Below are positions 45,440 through 56,748 of a stretch of DNA of 64,000 nt, one piece after another. Numbering within the stretch: position 1 is the first letter of the stretch; every line of letters begins with the position of its first letter. Source of the DNA: Phyllostachys edulis. Taxonomy: Eukaryota > Streptophyta > Magnoliopsida > Poales > Poaceae. The notes beneath the pieces were generated by a model that was given only the letters and a program-made list of their open reading frames with translations, had not been told where the DNA came from and did not search any database. A program made the position numbers and the translations under genes. Location of the stretch: assembly GCA_036346405.1 (NCBI GenBank), contig CM070559.1, positions 44,386,518 to 44,450,517 on the forward strand. The letters run 5' to 3'.

Positions 45440-47031
45440 CAAAGTTTTGTACTGACATTACATTTTATCCAGCGAACAAAATTGTTTCATCCACATTTTA
45501 ACTGAATTAACCAAACTATCCAGCTTCATCCGCTCCTCCTCTTTGTTTAGCACCCGCCACCGCTGCAAACACGACAGAAATTTGAATATCACCTCAGAAG
45601 GTTGCTTAGGGGAAGTCCCCTCAATCGCCAGCTTGTTCCTGATTTTCCATAAAGTCCAGATAAAAACTGCAAAATTGAATAGAGCAATATGGTAGTTAAT
45701 AGCACCACATACATCCAGCCAACAAAGGTGAAAATCGTCTAAAGAGTCCGGACATCTCTTCCACCCTAAAATCTCTCTTATACAAGTCCAAGCAAATTTG
45801 GCTAGCACACATTGAAAGAACACGTGATTGGCATCCTCCAACACCCCACAAAAAATACAATTAACATCCCCTTTCCAGTTTCTAGCACTAAGTTGATCCA
45901 CCATCTGGATCCTGTTTTGGTAGGTTAGCCACAAGAAAATTTTAACTTTTAAAGGGATCCTACTAGACCAAAGTTTTTGCAATTTCATGTTAACAACAAC
46001 CCCAAAAGCCAAATGCCTATATAAGGATTTAACTATAAAGTGCCCCTTCTTTTCCAAGCACCACCCCACCTGGTCCTTCTCCCCATTAAGCAAAACCCCA
46101 TCTAAATCCTATTTAAGAGCTTTCCACAAATCTTCTTCCTCCCTACCAAAGTTTCTGTCAAAATTAACATGGCAGGCCCCTTTCAATAGACAACGTTACA
46201 CTTTGATGTCGGGATCAGCACAAATTCGAAACAACACAGCATACTTAATCTTCAAAGGACAATTACCTAACCAAACATCATGCCAAAAGTAAACACTCAT
46301 CCCATTACCTAACTTGTAAGAAGCCCCCAAATTAAAAATGTGTTGCACTTTATGATAGATTTCCAGAACTGAGAAGCTCTGCTAGGTATTGAGTCTCTAA
46401 AATCACCCCTGGGAAAATATTTAGCTTTTAAAATCCTATACCATACCTCATTCTCAGCCCTACTGATCTTCCATAACCATTTACATAACAGACAGTCATT
46501 CATCAATCTGGTATTGATCACCCCCAAACCACCAAAATCCTTGGGTCTACATACTGCTCTCCAATTGACCATGTGGTACTTAAACTTATCACTGGCTCCT
46601 CTCCAAAAGAATCCAGACTTGATACCATCCATTTTCCTCTAAGTTACCTCATTTAATCTATAAAACCCCATTGTATAAATGGGTAAACTGTTAAGGCAAC
46701 TGTTAGTCAGAATCAGCCTGCCTCCTCATGACAAAAGGTTATTTTTTTCAGTTGTCCAACCTTTTATCTAGCTTGTTCATAATTCTACCTTCAGCCTTCT
46801 TATCAAGATGCCTCTCACCAATATCAATTCCCAAATAAGTAAGAGGGAGCACACCAAGCTTACAGTTGAAGTTATTAGAGACCTTCATAGCTTCCATTTG
46901 ATCCACCCCTAACACAAACACCTCACTCTTGTGATAGCTGATCACTGTATTCATTTTTAGCAATGAGAAAACAGTAGGAGGAGCAAAACAGGGGATCAAA
47001 TCCAAATGCACATCAAACAAGAGATATTTTT
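45440..47031 (-). mobile_element. LINE (non-LTR retrotransposon), 5'-truncated, degenerate
   Basis: Reads leftward. 47020-46748 has RT C-terminal sequence (SYHKSEVFVLGV, LGVLPLTYLGIDIGERHLD). 46632-46309 has FFWRGASDKFKYHMVNW and CRPKDFGGLGVINTRLMN. 46093-45458 has the zinc-binding zf-RVT domain (WSSRIPLKVKIFLWL, CIFCGVLEDANHVFFQC, LWKIRNKLA). The N-terminal endonuclease and RT core are missing, as usual for 5'-truncated LINE copies. Frames are broken between blocks. No clear poly(A) tail at the left end. Confidence 0.85.
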
Positions 47032-47136
47032 GTCAAGGATGTGCATTTAGTCAAACCAAACGAATGATATAACCAAAGGAATGCCAAAGTGGTAACCCGT
47101 AAGTGTGTTATATCATTTCAGAGCAACCAGCATCAC
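47032..47136. other. Intron remnant between LINE and pseudogene exon 2
   Basis: Short non-coding stretch. The donor GTGATG of exon 2 is at 47136-47131. Nothing else is recognised. Confidence 0.4.
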
Positions 47137-47815
47137 CTAGCATTGATCCTAAACGTCGCCGGTAATGGTTTCCGAAGCACACTCATGAAGGCATCCCACT
47201 CCTCCTCGCGAACGATTCCTTGCTCCTGCAAGGCATAAACACGCATCACACATGGACCAACATTTGAATAGAATTCCTCGGAACGACAGAACCCACATGC
47301 TCCTTTTGTAAGCAACTTTGCAGTTCTATTAAAGTCACCTACAGGTAGCGCATAGTAGAGTCACAGAGCAATGGTACAGTTTGTACATAGGTCATTGTGA
47401 ATTCGTGATAAAAACACATTCGTCATTGTCACATCAAAAGCGTTTCAACACCGAATCGGCCCCAAACGAGAGTCCGATTCACTTCGAATCGCACAAAAGA
47501 CGATAAGAACGGGACGCTGCGCGTAATCTATGGTTGAAGCAAGTAGTCGCACCTTGTAGTACTCCTCGAAGGCAGGGTTCTCGAGGACTGGTGGCTGCCA
47601 CGACGGGTTGGCCTCGCTTCGGGCAACGGCAGCGGCGGGAGGAGGGTGGGGACTGTGCCCCCAGAGGCCTTCGAGCGCCTGCGTGAAGTGGCGGCGCTGC
47701 ACCTGTGCGCGCCCACGCCTCCTGTGGCCCCCGATGTATCGCTTCCTCTGGCCGCCGGCGACGATGTGGTGGTCGAGACGGGTGGCCTCGAGGCTATCAT
47801 GCTGTGTGACCTTCT
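47137..47815 (-). pseudogene. TRM4/NSUN2 pseudogene: first two exons
   Basis: Exon 1 (about 47815-47553) reads QRRHFTQALEGLWGH and NPSWQPPVLENPAFEEYYK with donor AAG|GTGCGA. The family start (Met plus Gly/Arg-rich tail) is not in frame: the frame meets a stop upstream without an ATG. Exon 2 (47225-47137) after GCAG reads EQGIVREEEWDAFMSV and RKPLPATFRINA. Both match plant TRM4 N-termini, which puts the gene's 5' end here. Confidence 0.85.
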
Positions 47816-48347
47816 GGGGATTTGGGGTGTGGGGACGTGGACGTGAGGTTTAGCCGTTTACAATTTGGAGGGCATACTCTGCAGTAAAGCTATCTTCATT
47901 ATGGTAATGTGTCTATCATTTTATCAAAATCCAACGCTTCAGATTAAATACTAGTATACTACAGTAGCACCGATACAGTAAGAGCTATAGTGTTAAACAG
48001 TATTGATACAGTGCTAGGCAGTTTTTTATACAAAGCTCTACTTTCTACTGCATGTCACTGAAGCATGTGGAATTTTCTTCACTACCGCATAGGACCCGTT
48101 TCCTTGGAATTTAGACACCCGGCGATGGGAGATTGTGTGGCTCTATGAGGCGCACAAGGCCTAGTGCTAGCGCGATGAACAAATCTACTCGCACAAGATT
48201 CAACCAAGGTTTTTTTTAGAATTAAGATTCAACCAAGTTCAATAGTCCAGCAAATAGTGCCCAATGTTATTACATATACTGATTATCCTTATCTATCTTT
48301 ATGAAATCGACTAGGGAAAGCTATAGCGTTGCAAACAGTGTAGCAGC

Positions 48348-48632
48348 AAGTTTCATAATGTTTCAAGAAGTTTCGTAAGAACATTTTAAAAGTAAGTTTC
48401 ATGATATTTCAAGAAGTTTTGCGATAATATTTTAAAAGTTTTAGGTTTCAGTGAGTTCCACGCGTTACTAGAAGTTTCCAAGAAAAGTTTCAAACAAGTT
48501 TCAACGAGTTTCAGATTTTTAGAACACAAGTTTCAGCCGAAGAGTTTCGAGAAATTTCAATAAGTTTCAAAATAAAAGTTTCAACAAATTTCAATAGGTT
48601 TCAACGAGTTTCGGCTAGTTTCAGCCAACTCA
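48348..48632. repeat. GTTTCA-rich irregular tandem repeat
   Basis: AAGTTTCA/AGTTTCAA occurs about a dozen times in under 300 bases, with variants GTTTCG, GTTTCC and ATTTCAA, spaced irregularly from 8 to about 30 bases. It looks like a decayed short-period repeat. Confidence 0.75.
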
Positions 48633-48757
48633 CCTGGCTACAACGACACTGCTGCGCTACCATAGAGCCGTTCGACAACGTTCGTCGCCGATGCACCCTC
48701 TTCTCCGACTCTGGCCCCAACTACTGCTGAATCCGTGCTCGAGCTCTGTGCCGAGCA

Positions 48758-48761
<4 letters not shown>

Positions 48762-48797
<36 letters not shown>
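48762..48797. repeat. (CT)n microsatellite
   Basis: About 36 bases of CT dinucleotides. Confidence 0.95.
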
Positions 48798-48800
<3 letters not shown>

Positions 48801-48876
48801 AGAGGTGAAGCACCACGCCTGCGCCAAATCTAGAGCCGGAGTTGAAGGAGGAGGTGAAGAGGAGGTGGCCTTATGA

Positions 48877-51800
48877 TGTGACAACCCGGAAAATCAAATT
48901 AATCTAAACAACGCTAATCGATGATTAGCAGTAATTAAAATTCATCTAAACAAAAATCAAACCTAAGCTCAGTTGTTTATCGCCCTCATCGCCACACATA
49001 TTTATATACAAGTTATACTCTCAAGAGTTTATAAGCACAAACGACTATATAATTATCCCAACAAAAGTAAACCATCATTATCAAACTCAAAGTCAGTTAC
49101 AACAAGAAACCATTATAAGCATGCATTCAACGTTAATACCATCTCTGAAATAAGTTAAATTGTGAATTATTTACAAGCGAAACTAAAACAGTAATTACAA
49201 ACTCATAATTAAATTTCAAGATTTGTTTAAAAAAAGATTCAACAAAAGGAAATAATGATAATCTTGCATGCATATCGCCAAGCCCTCCTTGTATCCTTGT
49301 CCATTGACCGCCAGGACATCGAACCCTTGTGTTGTCCTTGTCACCCGAAGCCTGCACGCTGTTGATGACAAGATTTAGCATCTTTAAAAAGGGGTTTAAA
49401 GACCTCTCGGGAGGTTCCGATTTTCAACGCGGTATGACCGATGTGTTCCTGGCGGTAGTACCGCATGCTGTTTGGATCGCATTTGGTTTTTGTTGAAGTC
49501 ATAGTTTTCAACAAGTAAGCCAAATCGGTAGTACCAGCAAGATAAGTGCGGAACTACCCCTCAGCGGTACTACCGCAATAATGCAGCGGTACTACCTCTA
49601 AGTGGTATTACATAATAATGCTGTGATACTACCGCAAGACGTTTGATCTGAGTAGATTCTTGATGACGTCCGATTAAAATGGGCGGTCCAGATCATTGTG
49701 AGCGTTCGATTGTCCGGCGTAAAGGGACTTATGAAGCGTCCAATTGAAATCCAACAGCTCAAAAGCGGTGAGCGTTGGACCGTCCGAACGTAAAGAGACT
49801 TGGGAAGCGTTCGATTGGCCATTTCAATCTGGACCGTCCACATGGCAAAACACGAGTTTTTGAGGTCTTTTGAAGCATTTCAGTAACGCGGTAGTTCCGC
49901 AATATGAAGCGGTATTACCGCTCAAAGGTAATACCGCATGTTTAATGGCGGTAATACCGTTTTCTTGGATCTACTGCTGAGCGGTAATACCGCACATATG
50001 CAAAGGTACTACCGCAGGTCACTTGATCTGAGATGGATTCTTAGTGACGTCCAATTGAGATCGAATGGTCCAAATCATTGTGAACGTTCGGACCATCCGA
50101 ACTTAAAGGGATTTGTAAAGCGTCCGATTGAAATATATCGGCTTAAAAGCAGGTGAACGTTCGGACTGTTCTAAAGTAAAGGGGCTTGTGAAGCGTTCGA
50201 TGGGCCATTTCAATCTGGGCCATCCACGTGGCAAGGCGTGTATCTCTGAAGCTTTGGAAACTTCTCCGTGGAGCAGTAGTTCCGCGATGTGAAGCGGTAT
50301 TACCTCACAAAGGTAGTACCGAAAGTTTTGCAGCGGTAATACCGTGATTCATTCAAGAATTTCGCGAAGACTTCAAGACAACCAGCTGCTATTGGAGCGG
50401 TACGACCGGCTTGTTTAGTGCGGTATTACCGCGTTACGGTCGTTCCGACCGTTACTTGGCAGAACTACCACGTTTCGTTTGAGTTGTTCTCGGGACCTCC
50501 CGTGCGGATCTCCAGCGAGGATTTCTTCAAGACCTTCTGTAAAGAATTGTTATATAGAAAACTTGCGTATTTAAATTAGGGAAAGTATGTCAAGAATAGA
50601 AGGTTTGAAAGTTGTAACCAAATCATATCTTGATCGGATTAAGAGTTCTAGACTCTTACGGCTGAGACCTGCCGCCCTTTAAAAGGGTTGAGGCCGATTG
50701 TAAAAGATATCAACCAATCGATCAAATACTAATCACATCTACTTTTATTCATAGTCCCGTGCCTTTCCAATCCCTTTTGCTTCTCGTCCGGCAAGATCGC
50801 AAGATCAACCCATGCAAACACCACCGCGCTGCGCCACGACTAGCTCCGCCTAGGCGCTGCGCGTTGGTGACGTGATCCGGAGCACCTCATTGCTGCCACG
50901 ATCGTCGTGTTGTGCGCAATACCGTTTTTGCGCGCAACACACGCATACCACTCTCCACCAGTACCATTAGCGAGGAGCAAGCAGGGTACTATTAAAATAA
51001 GGATTGGGAGAAGGGGAAGATTGCCATCAGATTCTTTGTGAAGGTCAGTGAGGCTCCCGACCACTCGAGGGTAGTGGCACCATCTCGCCTTCTGTGGGCC
51101 TCATCACCCGGCAATAATAGAACCGATACCCACATTTTTCAGACCTACCTCAGCCATTATCCAAAAGCCGACCCAAAGCCCACCTTTAGACCAAAAGTCT
51201 TTAAGCCCACAATAGTAAAAGCATTCCATCTCTCAAGCCAAATCCAGGCAAAACCCTCCCCTCAGTCGAAGCATCACCGAGTATCCCAAAAGTCAGCACC
51301 TTCGCTACTCAATCAGCGCAACCCGACAAGCATCCAGAATCATCCCCCCTGCTATGCACAGGAGGTCAAGACCGAGCCAGCAACACAGCACATTCTTTCC
51401 CCCTGCACAAGAGCCATCCCACCGTATGTACCAAGCATTGCACAACCCACATTCACCAAATAGCCACATCAGGAAGGAAGCAGAAGGAGGCAGGGGCATA
51501 GTGGGAATGCACAGGGCCAAGGGAAGCCACAGCCACAAACAACAAGGGCATAGTGGTCATTAGCATGGCAAGAGTTTGAGTCAGCCGAAATGCACCCCCC
51601 CCCCCTATTAAGCCATCCCTCATTCATAACCTTACAAGAAAAACACCAAGCCAAGACCATAATCTTCCCATTTGGTTCACAGCCAAAGCAAATCAAGAGC
51701 CAAAAAAAATTATCATGCTCAAGCAAGGATAAGGGCAGCCGAACCCTTTCCCCCTTGCCAGCCAAGTCCATTCCCCCATCTCCCAGATGTCTCAATGCAT

Positions 51801-54800
51801 CCCCCTTTTGTGCCCAGCTGAGAGCATAAAAGGGAGCAAGTAGCCACCTCCAGGCCTCACAATGCCCATCTTTCATTCCACAGCCAGAAGGAAGCCACAA
51901 CAAGCTCACAAACCAACATCCCAGACCCATTTCTCCTTCCAACCAAGAACAAGAGCTCAAGAACACTGCCACCAAAACCAGCCCAGGTAGTGCACGGGTT
52001 CATTCCCCCTCCCCGTCACATGCTCAACAGCAGCAAGCATCCAGCTCCTCAAAGCCCCAGCCATCACCATTCATCACCCCCAGTCACAGCCAAGCCACCA
52101 TTCATTCCCCCCAACCCCAGTCACAGCAACCATCTAAGTCCCATTCACCATTCCAGTGCCTTACCTCCAGAGCTCCACTTCCAGCCAAGTCCAGAAGTAG
52201 CAGCAAGCCAAGCAAGGAGCCAAGGCGGCTAGGAGCACCGCGATGCCAAGGCAGCCAGGAGGACGTCGGTAGCACCATCCGGAGCCACCACCATCATCAT
52301 CAACCCAAACATCGTCGACCATCCCTGCAAATCATTGAGCCCAAAACCATCTCAAACCTTCAATCATCAGGTAAATGAACTTGCATTGTGAGCTTTAGGT
52401 GAGTGCATACCTTGATTTCAGCTTCTCCAGTAGCCATTTCCACCCCGAGATCCATCCCCAAGCCTGCATTCATGCATCAATCAACCATTAGCTTTTGAGT
52501 CTTCTGTGCATATCAAGATGAGCAGTTTAGCTGGAGCTTAGAACCGTGAGTGAGGGGAGGACGCTGTGCCACGGCATACGTGATCGGAGGCCGAGCCGGC
52601 TGGGCCGGTGGACCGAGCAGAGCGAGCCGACAGAGAACCAGGGAAGCGGTGGCCTTGATCGGGCCATGAGCCGGAGGAGGGGAGGTTGGCGAGGAGCTGG
52701 GCCGTAGGGTACAGTGGCGCCATGGGGGCCGGCTACACCAGGAGGCGACGCTGGCCTACCCGGCCGCTCTGGGAGGAGGAGTCGGGCCGGCCAAAGCAGT
52801 GAGTGGCGGCCGGTTTTGCCGCCACGGAGGAAGCAACAAAGGAGGCGAGGACAGCGTCGTAAGAGCCGACGGCAGAGCGGATCTCGAAGCGCAGCGGCGC
52901 CAGCGACGTGGGTCGGCCGGGCGCGTGAGGACGAGCAGCATGGCGGCGCCAGATGGAGGTGCCGAGCGAAGCGGATGCGGTTGGCGGCGTCGGGTCGATT
53001 GGGGCGAACCGAGCGAGGCGAGGAGCGGCGGCGTGGTTAGCGGCGTCGGGTGCGCAGCGTAAGAGTGAGAGGCGGCGAACGGAGGCGGCTAAGCCGGTGG
53101 TGGCGCTGGCCTCCCGACCGCGCCAGCGGAGGAGCCGGACTAGGCCCATGGCGCCCTTGGACCCGGCGGAGGTAGCGGGGCCGGCTGTGCCATCCAGATC
53201 AGCGGCAGCCAGGCTAGGAACCCCCCAGGCGGCGTCGGCTTGTGGGGGGGAGAGAGAGAGATTTGTTAGGGGAGTGAGAAGAATTTGGGGGAGAAGGTGA
53301 GAGTGGGATTGTGTGGGCTGTGTTGTGTGAGTTGTGTGCATGTGTGTGTGTTTTGTGGCCGGCCGAGAGGGGTGAGAAGAGAGAGAGAGAGGGGGGTTAG
53401 GGTAGATTAGGGGTAAGATTAGAAGTTGGGTTTAGGACTTTAGGTTTAGGGAGAATATTAGGGATGGGTAGATTCTAATTATTTGTTGCGACTAATGTCT
53501 ATTTCAGTAGCAGTTGTTAATTAATTATTTATTAGCTATTTATTCTTGCAAATCAAATGATTTAATTTGGATCTTGTCGAATTAGCCAACTTAAAATTAA
53601 TCTATGGATTAATTGCTAGATAAGTTGAGTAGCCGTTATTTCTATTATTATTAGACTAGCTTGCGTGGGTAGCAATCTTGTGCGTCGCTAGTATTTAGTC
53701 GGGAGTATTGGACTGTTTTAGTGTTGTTGGTTTATTTAAGCAAGAACTTCGGGTTCTTCGAGTGTAGCGTGATTAGGCAGTAGATCGGCTTAGGGGGAGT
53801 GCTAACTTGGTAGAGATCTCGAAAAGTTTTATTTAAATTAATTTTGTGCTAACATTTAGAAGTCACTAACTTCGATATCTATTATATCGCTCAAATCAAC
53901 TACGTATTTACTTATATTATACTATTCGTGCTACCGTATTGCTACAGAGGATGAACCAGCACCGGCAGGAAAAGTTGATTAGAGATTCGTCGACGCCAAT
54001 CTTTCCTACAATTCCAAAGGCAAGTGATCCTCTTGAACATGAATATAGTTAATTTAAATGTAAACTGTATCTTGCACTATTACACGTATTGCATCAAATT
54101 TATTTTCCCCAAAACTTAAATGAAATGAATGAGATGAAGATGACTAAGATGAACATGGATGATATAAGAATGATGAATGAGATGAGAAATGATGAAAGAA
54201 AGTGAAAAATGAGAATATTATGGCTGGTAAAGGGGGCCCTTAGCAGGTAAGATATGAGGCCGGAAGTGGGACCCTTTACATATGGTTAAAATATAAGGAC
54301 CAACAAACTCTTACTCGGTCAGATGCCGTAAAATTAGTACCAACCATTTTCCCGTTTCGGCAGGCAGAAAATGCTACCTTGTTACGTGACTATACTCTCC
54401 ACAATGGGTAAGTTATATATGTGTGAGTGTGATGGAGGAACCCAGGACCGGTAGGAGAAGTTCGGAAGTGGGGGATCCAAGACGCTATAGCGCTAAGGTG
54501 GAGTGTTGAGTGCAGGATAGAAGCTGCCTCAAGCAACATTACCAGAATTCGGTGGGTGACGAGGTCAACACCGACGGAAGGTAGTGGGTGGAGAAATTAA
54601 TTCACGTAACCTGGAAAACGTTCTGTATTCTGATCTCGAAACCGCATCAAAGGAAATGCAGTGGACCCAGTTCACAGAGAGCTCAGAATAGCTATGGGTA
54701 AAGTGGTACAAAGCCTGCGCAGTGCTAAACAAAATCATGAATTCATGCCAGTCTCCTGGATTGGAGTCTACGGGAACCATTGGGGGTCTTTCTTCTCTCC

Positions 54801-55368
54801 GAGTGATAAGTAGTGTTTTCAGTATTAAAATTTGCCACATAATGTTTTAATAAACTATTTTCAGAAAAAGATGACATAGAAAATGTGATAATCAAATAGA
54901 GATAGTCATCCAGTGCATTCTTTGCTATTAATGCTTGCTGAGTACATTCGTGTACTCAACCTTGTTAGTATTCTCCTTTGTAGATTCTAGTCCGACCGGG
55001 AACTATCCCGAGTGGGACGAAGGACTTGCAGGTACTGATGCAACCACAGGAGGAGAAGGAGCTGACTACAATGACCAGGGCGAGATGGGCGCCATTTTGA
55101 CGCATGGGACGAATAGGCGGCCGAGGCTTCAGGGCTGGAGAGAGAAGCGGAGAAGTTTCCTTTTATAGCTGTATAATACTTGTATTAAAAACCATAGCCT
55201 TGCGTGGCTTTTACTGGAATAAAAATGTACAGTTTCTATCTTATTGTTCTGCTGTGTAACCCTGGTAAAGACTTACTATTCGTTAGAGCATTGTTTTACT
55301 GAGCAAACGAATAGTAATCCGTATGCTTAAGTGTGATTACCCTTAAGGTAATGACACGAAGCGTTACA
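48877..55368 (-). mobile_element. Gypsy solo LTR, interrupted by a copia solo LTR
   Basis: Begins TGTGACAACCCGGAAAATC and ends GACACGAAGCGTTACA, with perfect 5-bp duplications TATGA at 48872-48876 and 55369-55373. On the minus strand the end GATTTTCCGGGTTGTCACA resembles the 3' end of grass gypsy LTRs. Without the nested insertion it is about 4.9 kb, long but in the range of Tekay/RIRE-type LTRs. Frames at 51038-51463, 52714-53341 and others are composition-driven; nothing in them resembles a known protein. GATGGAGGAACCCAGGACCG-type sequence near 54431 is usual in such LTRs. Confidence 0.8.
49360..50939 (+). mobile_element. Copia solo LTR nested in the gypsy LTR (1580 bp)
   Basis: Begins TGTTGATGACAAGATTTAGC and ends TTTGCGCGCAACA, with perfect duplications CACGC at 49355-49359 and 50940-50944. 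It contains many copies of the palindrome GCGGTANTACCGC and a longer unit (CGTTCGATTGGCCATTTCAA, GGACCGTCCACATGGCAA) repeated about three times. The TTGAGGCCGATTGTAAAAGA block near 50688 fits SIRE/Maximus-like LTRs. Confidence 0.85.
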
Positions 55369-55373
55369 TATGA

Positions 55374-55929
55374 TTTGTAGGAGGACGGATCAACAACTAG
55401 GACATATACCGTTGAACGCTATAGTGGTCCGTAGTCTTCCTCGTCTTTATACACACGACTTTGTGATCACCAAATACTTGAAAGGCATTAATCTAAAAAA
55501 AACTTGAAAGACAAAACAAGGCAATTGTTGAAATCCGAATACAAAATATTCTCTGTTTTGCTTGACTGCTTGAAGGGTAATACCATTCTTCCATCTTCCG
55601 TGCATTCACCACCCATCACTCCATCAGAGGCTTTAACGAGGTTGCAAGTGATTATCACCTTCAGTCAATGCATAAACCAACAAGGGAACTTCGATATAAT
55701 ATTACACCAACCGGGAAAATTGTTAAGTGGAACAACTAGTTAAGGTGAACTTGCATTGTTTATTTCTATGACAAGAAACAACAAAAAAAGGTTGTCTTGT
55801 TTTTTCAGTACATGACGCGAAATTTAACAGAGCAGCTACAGGAATATTGGACAGCAGGTCCATGAGAGTGGTTTTTCTTATCACAGTTTACAGTGTCCCT
55901 TCAGAGTCCCACGATGGAATGGTGCCCGG
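55374..55929. other. Intergenic, no gene seen
   Basis: Ordinary low-complexity-free sequence between the gypsy solo LTR and the foldback element. The frame at 55504-55743 has no recognisable match or context. Confidence 0.4.
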
Positions 55930-55938
55930 CTGATTACT

Positions 55939-56240
55939 GGATTTTTTTATAAAAAATAACCTATTTTTTATTTCGAATTATAGTAATAATATTTTTTTTT
56001 TATTTTACAGGAATAATCATCCGTCGCTCAACCGTTGGGTGGTTAGCCTAAGTCGCTCAACGGTTGGTCATAGTGTACAGCTCACTCAGCTAGTAAGGTA
56101 TGTATTCTGCCCGTTGAGCAACAAGTGTCTAAGTCGTCCAACGATTGAACGACAGATGATTATTCCTGTAAAAAGAAAAAAAGTGGTATTATTACTGTAA
56201 TTTCAAATAAAACCTAGATTATTTTTTAAAAAAAAAATCG
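55939..56240. mobile_element. Foldback MITE 1 (MULE-like), about 300 bp
   Basis: Two ~120-base arms are near-complementary: ATTTTTTTATAAAAAATAACC..., TTTACAGGAATAATCATCYGTC and TCAACCGTTGGGTGG-type sequence return inverted. Flanking CTGATTACT (55930-55938) and CTGGTTACT (56241-56249) match at 8 of 9 positions, suggesting a 9-bp Mutator-type duplication. Short central loop near 56075-56110. No coding. Confidence 0.7.
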
Positions 56241-56399
56241 CTGGTTACTCATGTTCAAGGGCCATCAAACGATCCTCCTTTTTCTAAGACGCTCGGTGAT
56301 GATGAACACTAGCTCCAGTGACTGCGACGTGGTAACGAGAGCCACCGTACGCAACCCACCGATCCACTCAGTCACATTTTGTCCAGCCATCTCCAGGTG

Positions 56400-56738
56400 A
56401 ATTTTTTTAATTAATTAACCTTTTTTTGAATTTTATTTTAAAATTAACCTTCGACGTACTTTATTTCCAATTCTGACCCCTTTGGTCACACCACCATCCG
56501 TGGCGTGACAAAATAACACTGTCACGCCAACCCATTTCTGGTTAAACTCTTGTCACGCCACTGAAAGTGGTGTGCGAAATATTGATACGTCACGACTAGT
56601 GGCGTGACAAAAATCTTATTTTGGGACTTATCGCGGGAGCATGACGTAGCGTGGCAAAAAATTTAATTAAAAATAAAATACGTAGAGGTTAGCTGTAAAA
56701 TAAAATTAAAAAAAAGATTAATTAATAAAAAAAAGTTC
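56400..56738. mobile_element. Foldback MITE 2 (MULE-like), about 340 bp
   Basis: Arms AATTTTTTTAATTAATTAACC...TTTTATTTTA and complement return inverted. The inner arms are GTGGCGTGACAAAA-rich. Perfect 10-bp direct repeats TCTCCAGGTG at 56390-56399 and 56739-56748 fit a 9-10-bp target duplication. No coding. Confidence 0.75.
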
Positions 56739-56748
56739 TCTCCAGGTG

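Larger units (their letters stand above)
26859..47815 (-). pseudogene. RNA cytosine-5 methyltransferase (TRM4/NSUN2 family) pseudogene, dispersed by transposons
   Basis: In family order on the minus strand the exon remnants are: 47815-47553, 47225-47137, (gap: exons lost), 41767-41703, 41579-41531, 41357-41272, 41170-40918, 40831-40776, 40143-40062, 39500-39407, 31387-31244 (cut), 28064-27955, 27833 to ~27556, (gap), 27324-27137, 27063-26859. Family motifs are clear: RKPLPATFRINA, NVQPDHHILD, CAAPGSKTFQLLEMIHQSN, DVPCSGDGT (motif IV, Cys) and YSTCSMNPVENEAVVAE (motif VI, catalytic Cys). The family methylates C34/C48-50 of tRNAs. At least six frame disruptions, an in-frame-ATG loss, missing exons and a copia LTR in an exon make it non-functional. 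Conserved splice borders show it came from an intron-bearing gene, not a retrocopy. Confidence 0.85.
47816..48871. other. Upstream region of the pseudogene, with simple repeats
   Basis: No supported gene. 47860-48330 is ordinary sequence, possibly old promoter. 48348-48632 is a GTTTCA-rich repeat and 48762-48797 a CT microsatellite, listed separately. Confidence 0.45.

Noticed and set aside
26859..47815. A functional methyltransferase gene with long introns
   Set aside because: Several independent frame disruptions, missing exon blocks, a lost start codon and an exon cut by an LTR.
52714..53341. Arg-rich and Ser/Ala-rich frames of 100-200 codons
   Set aside because: Inside the gypsy solo LTR, GC-driven and open on both strands.
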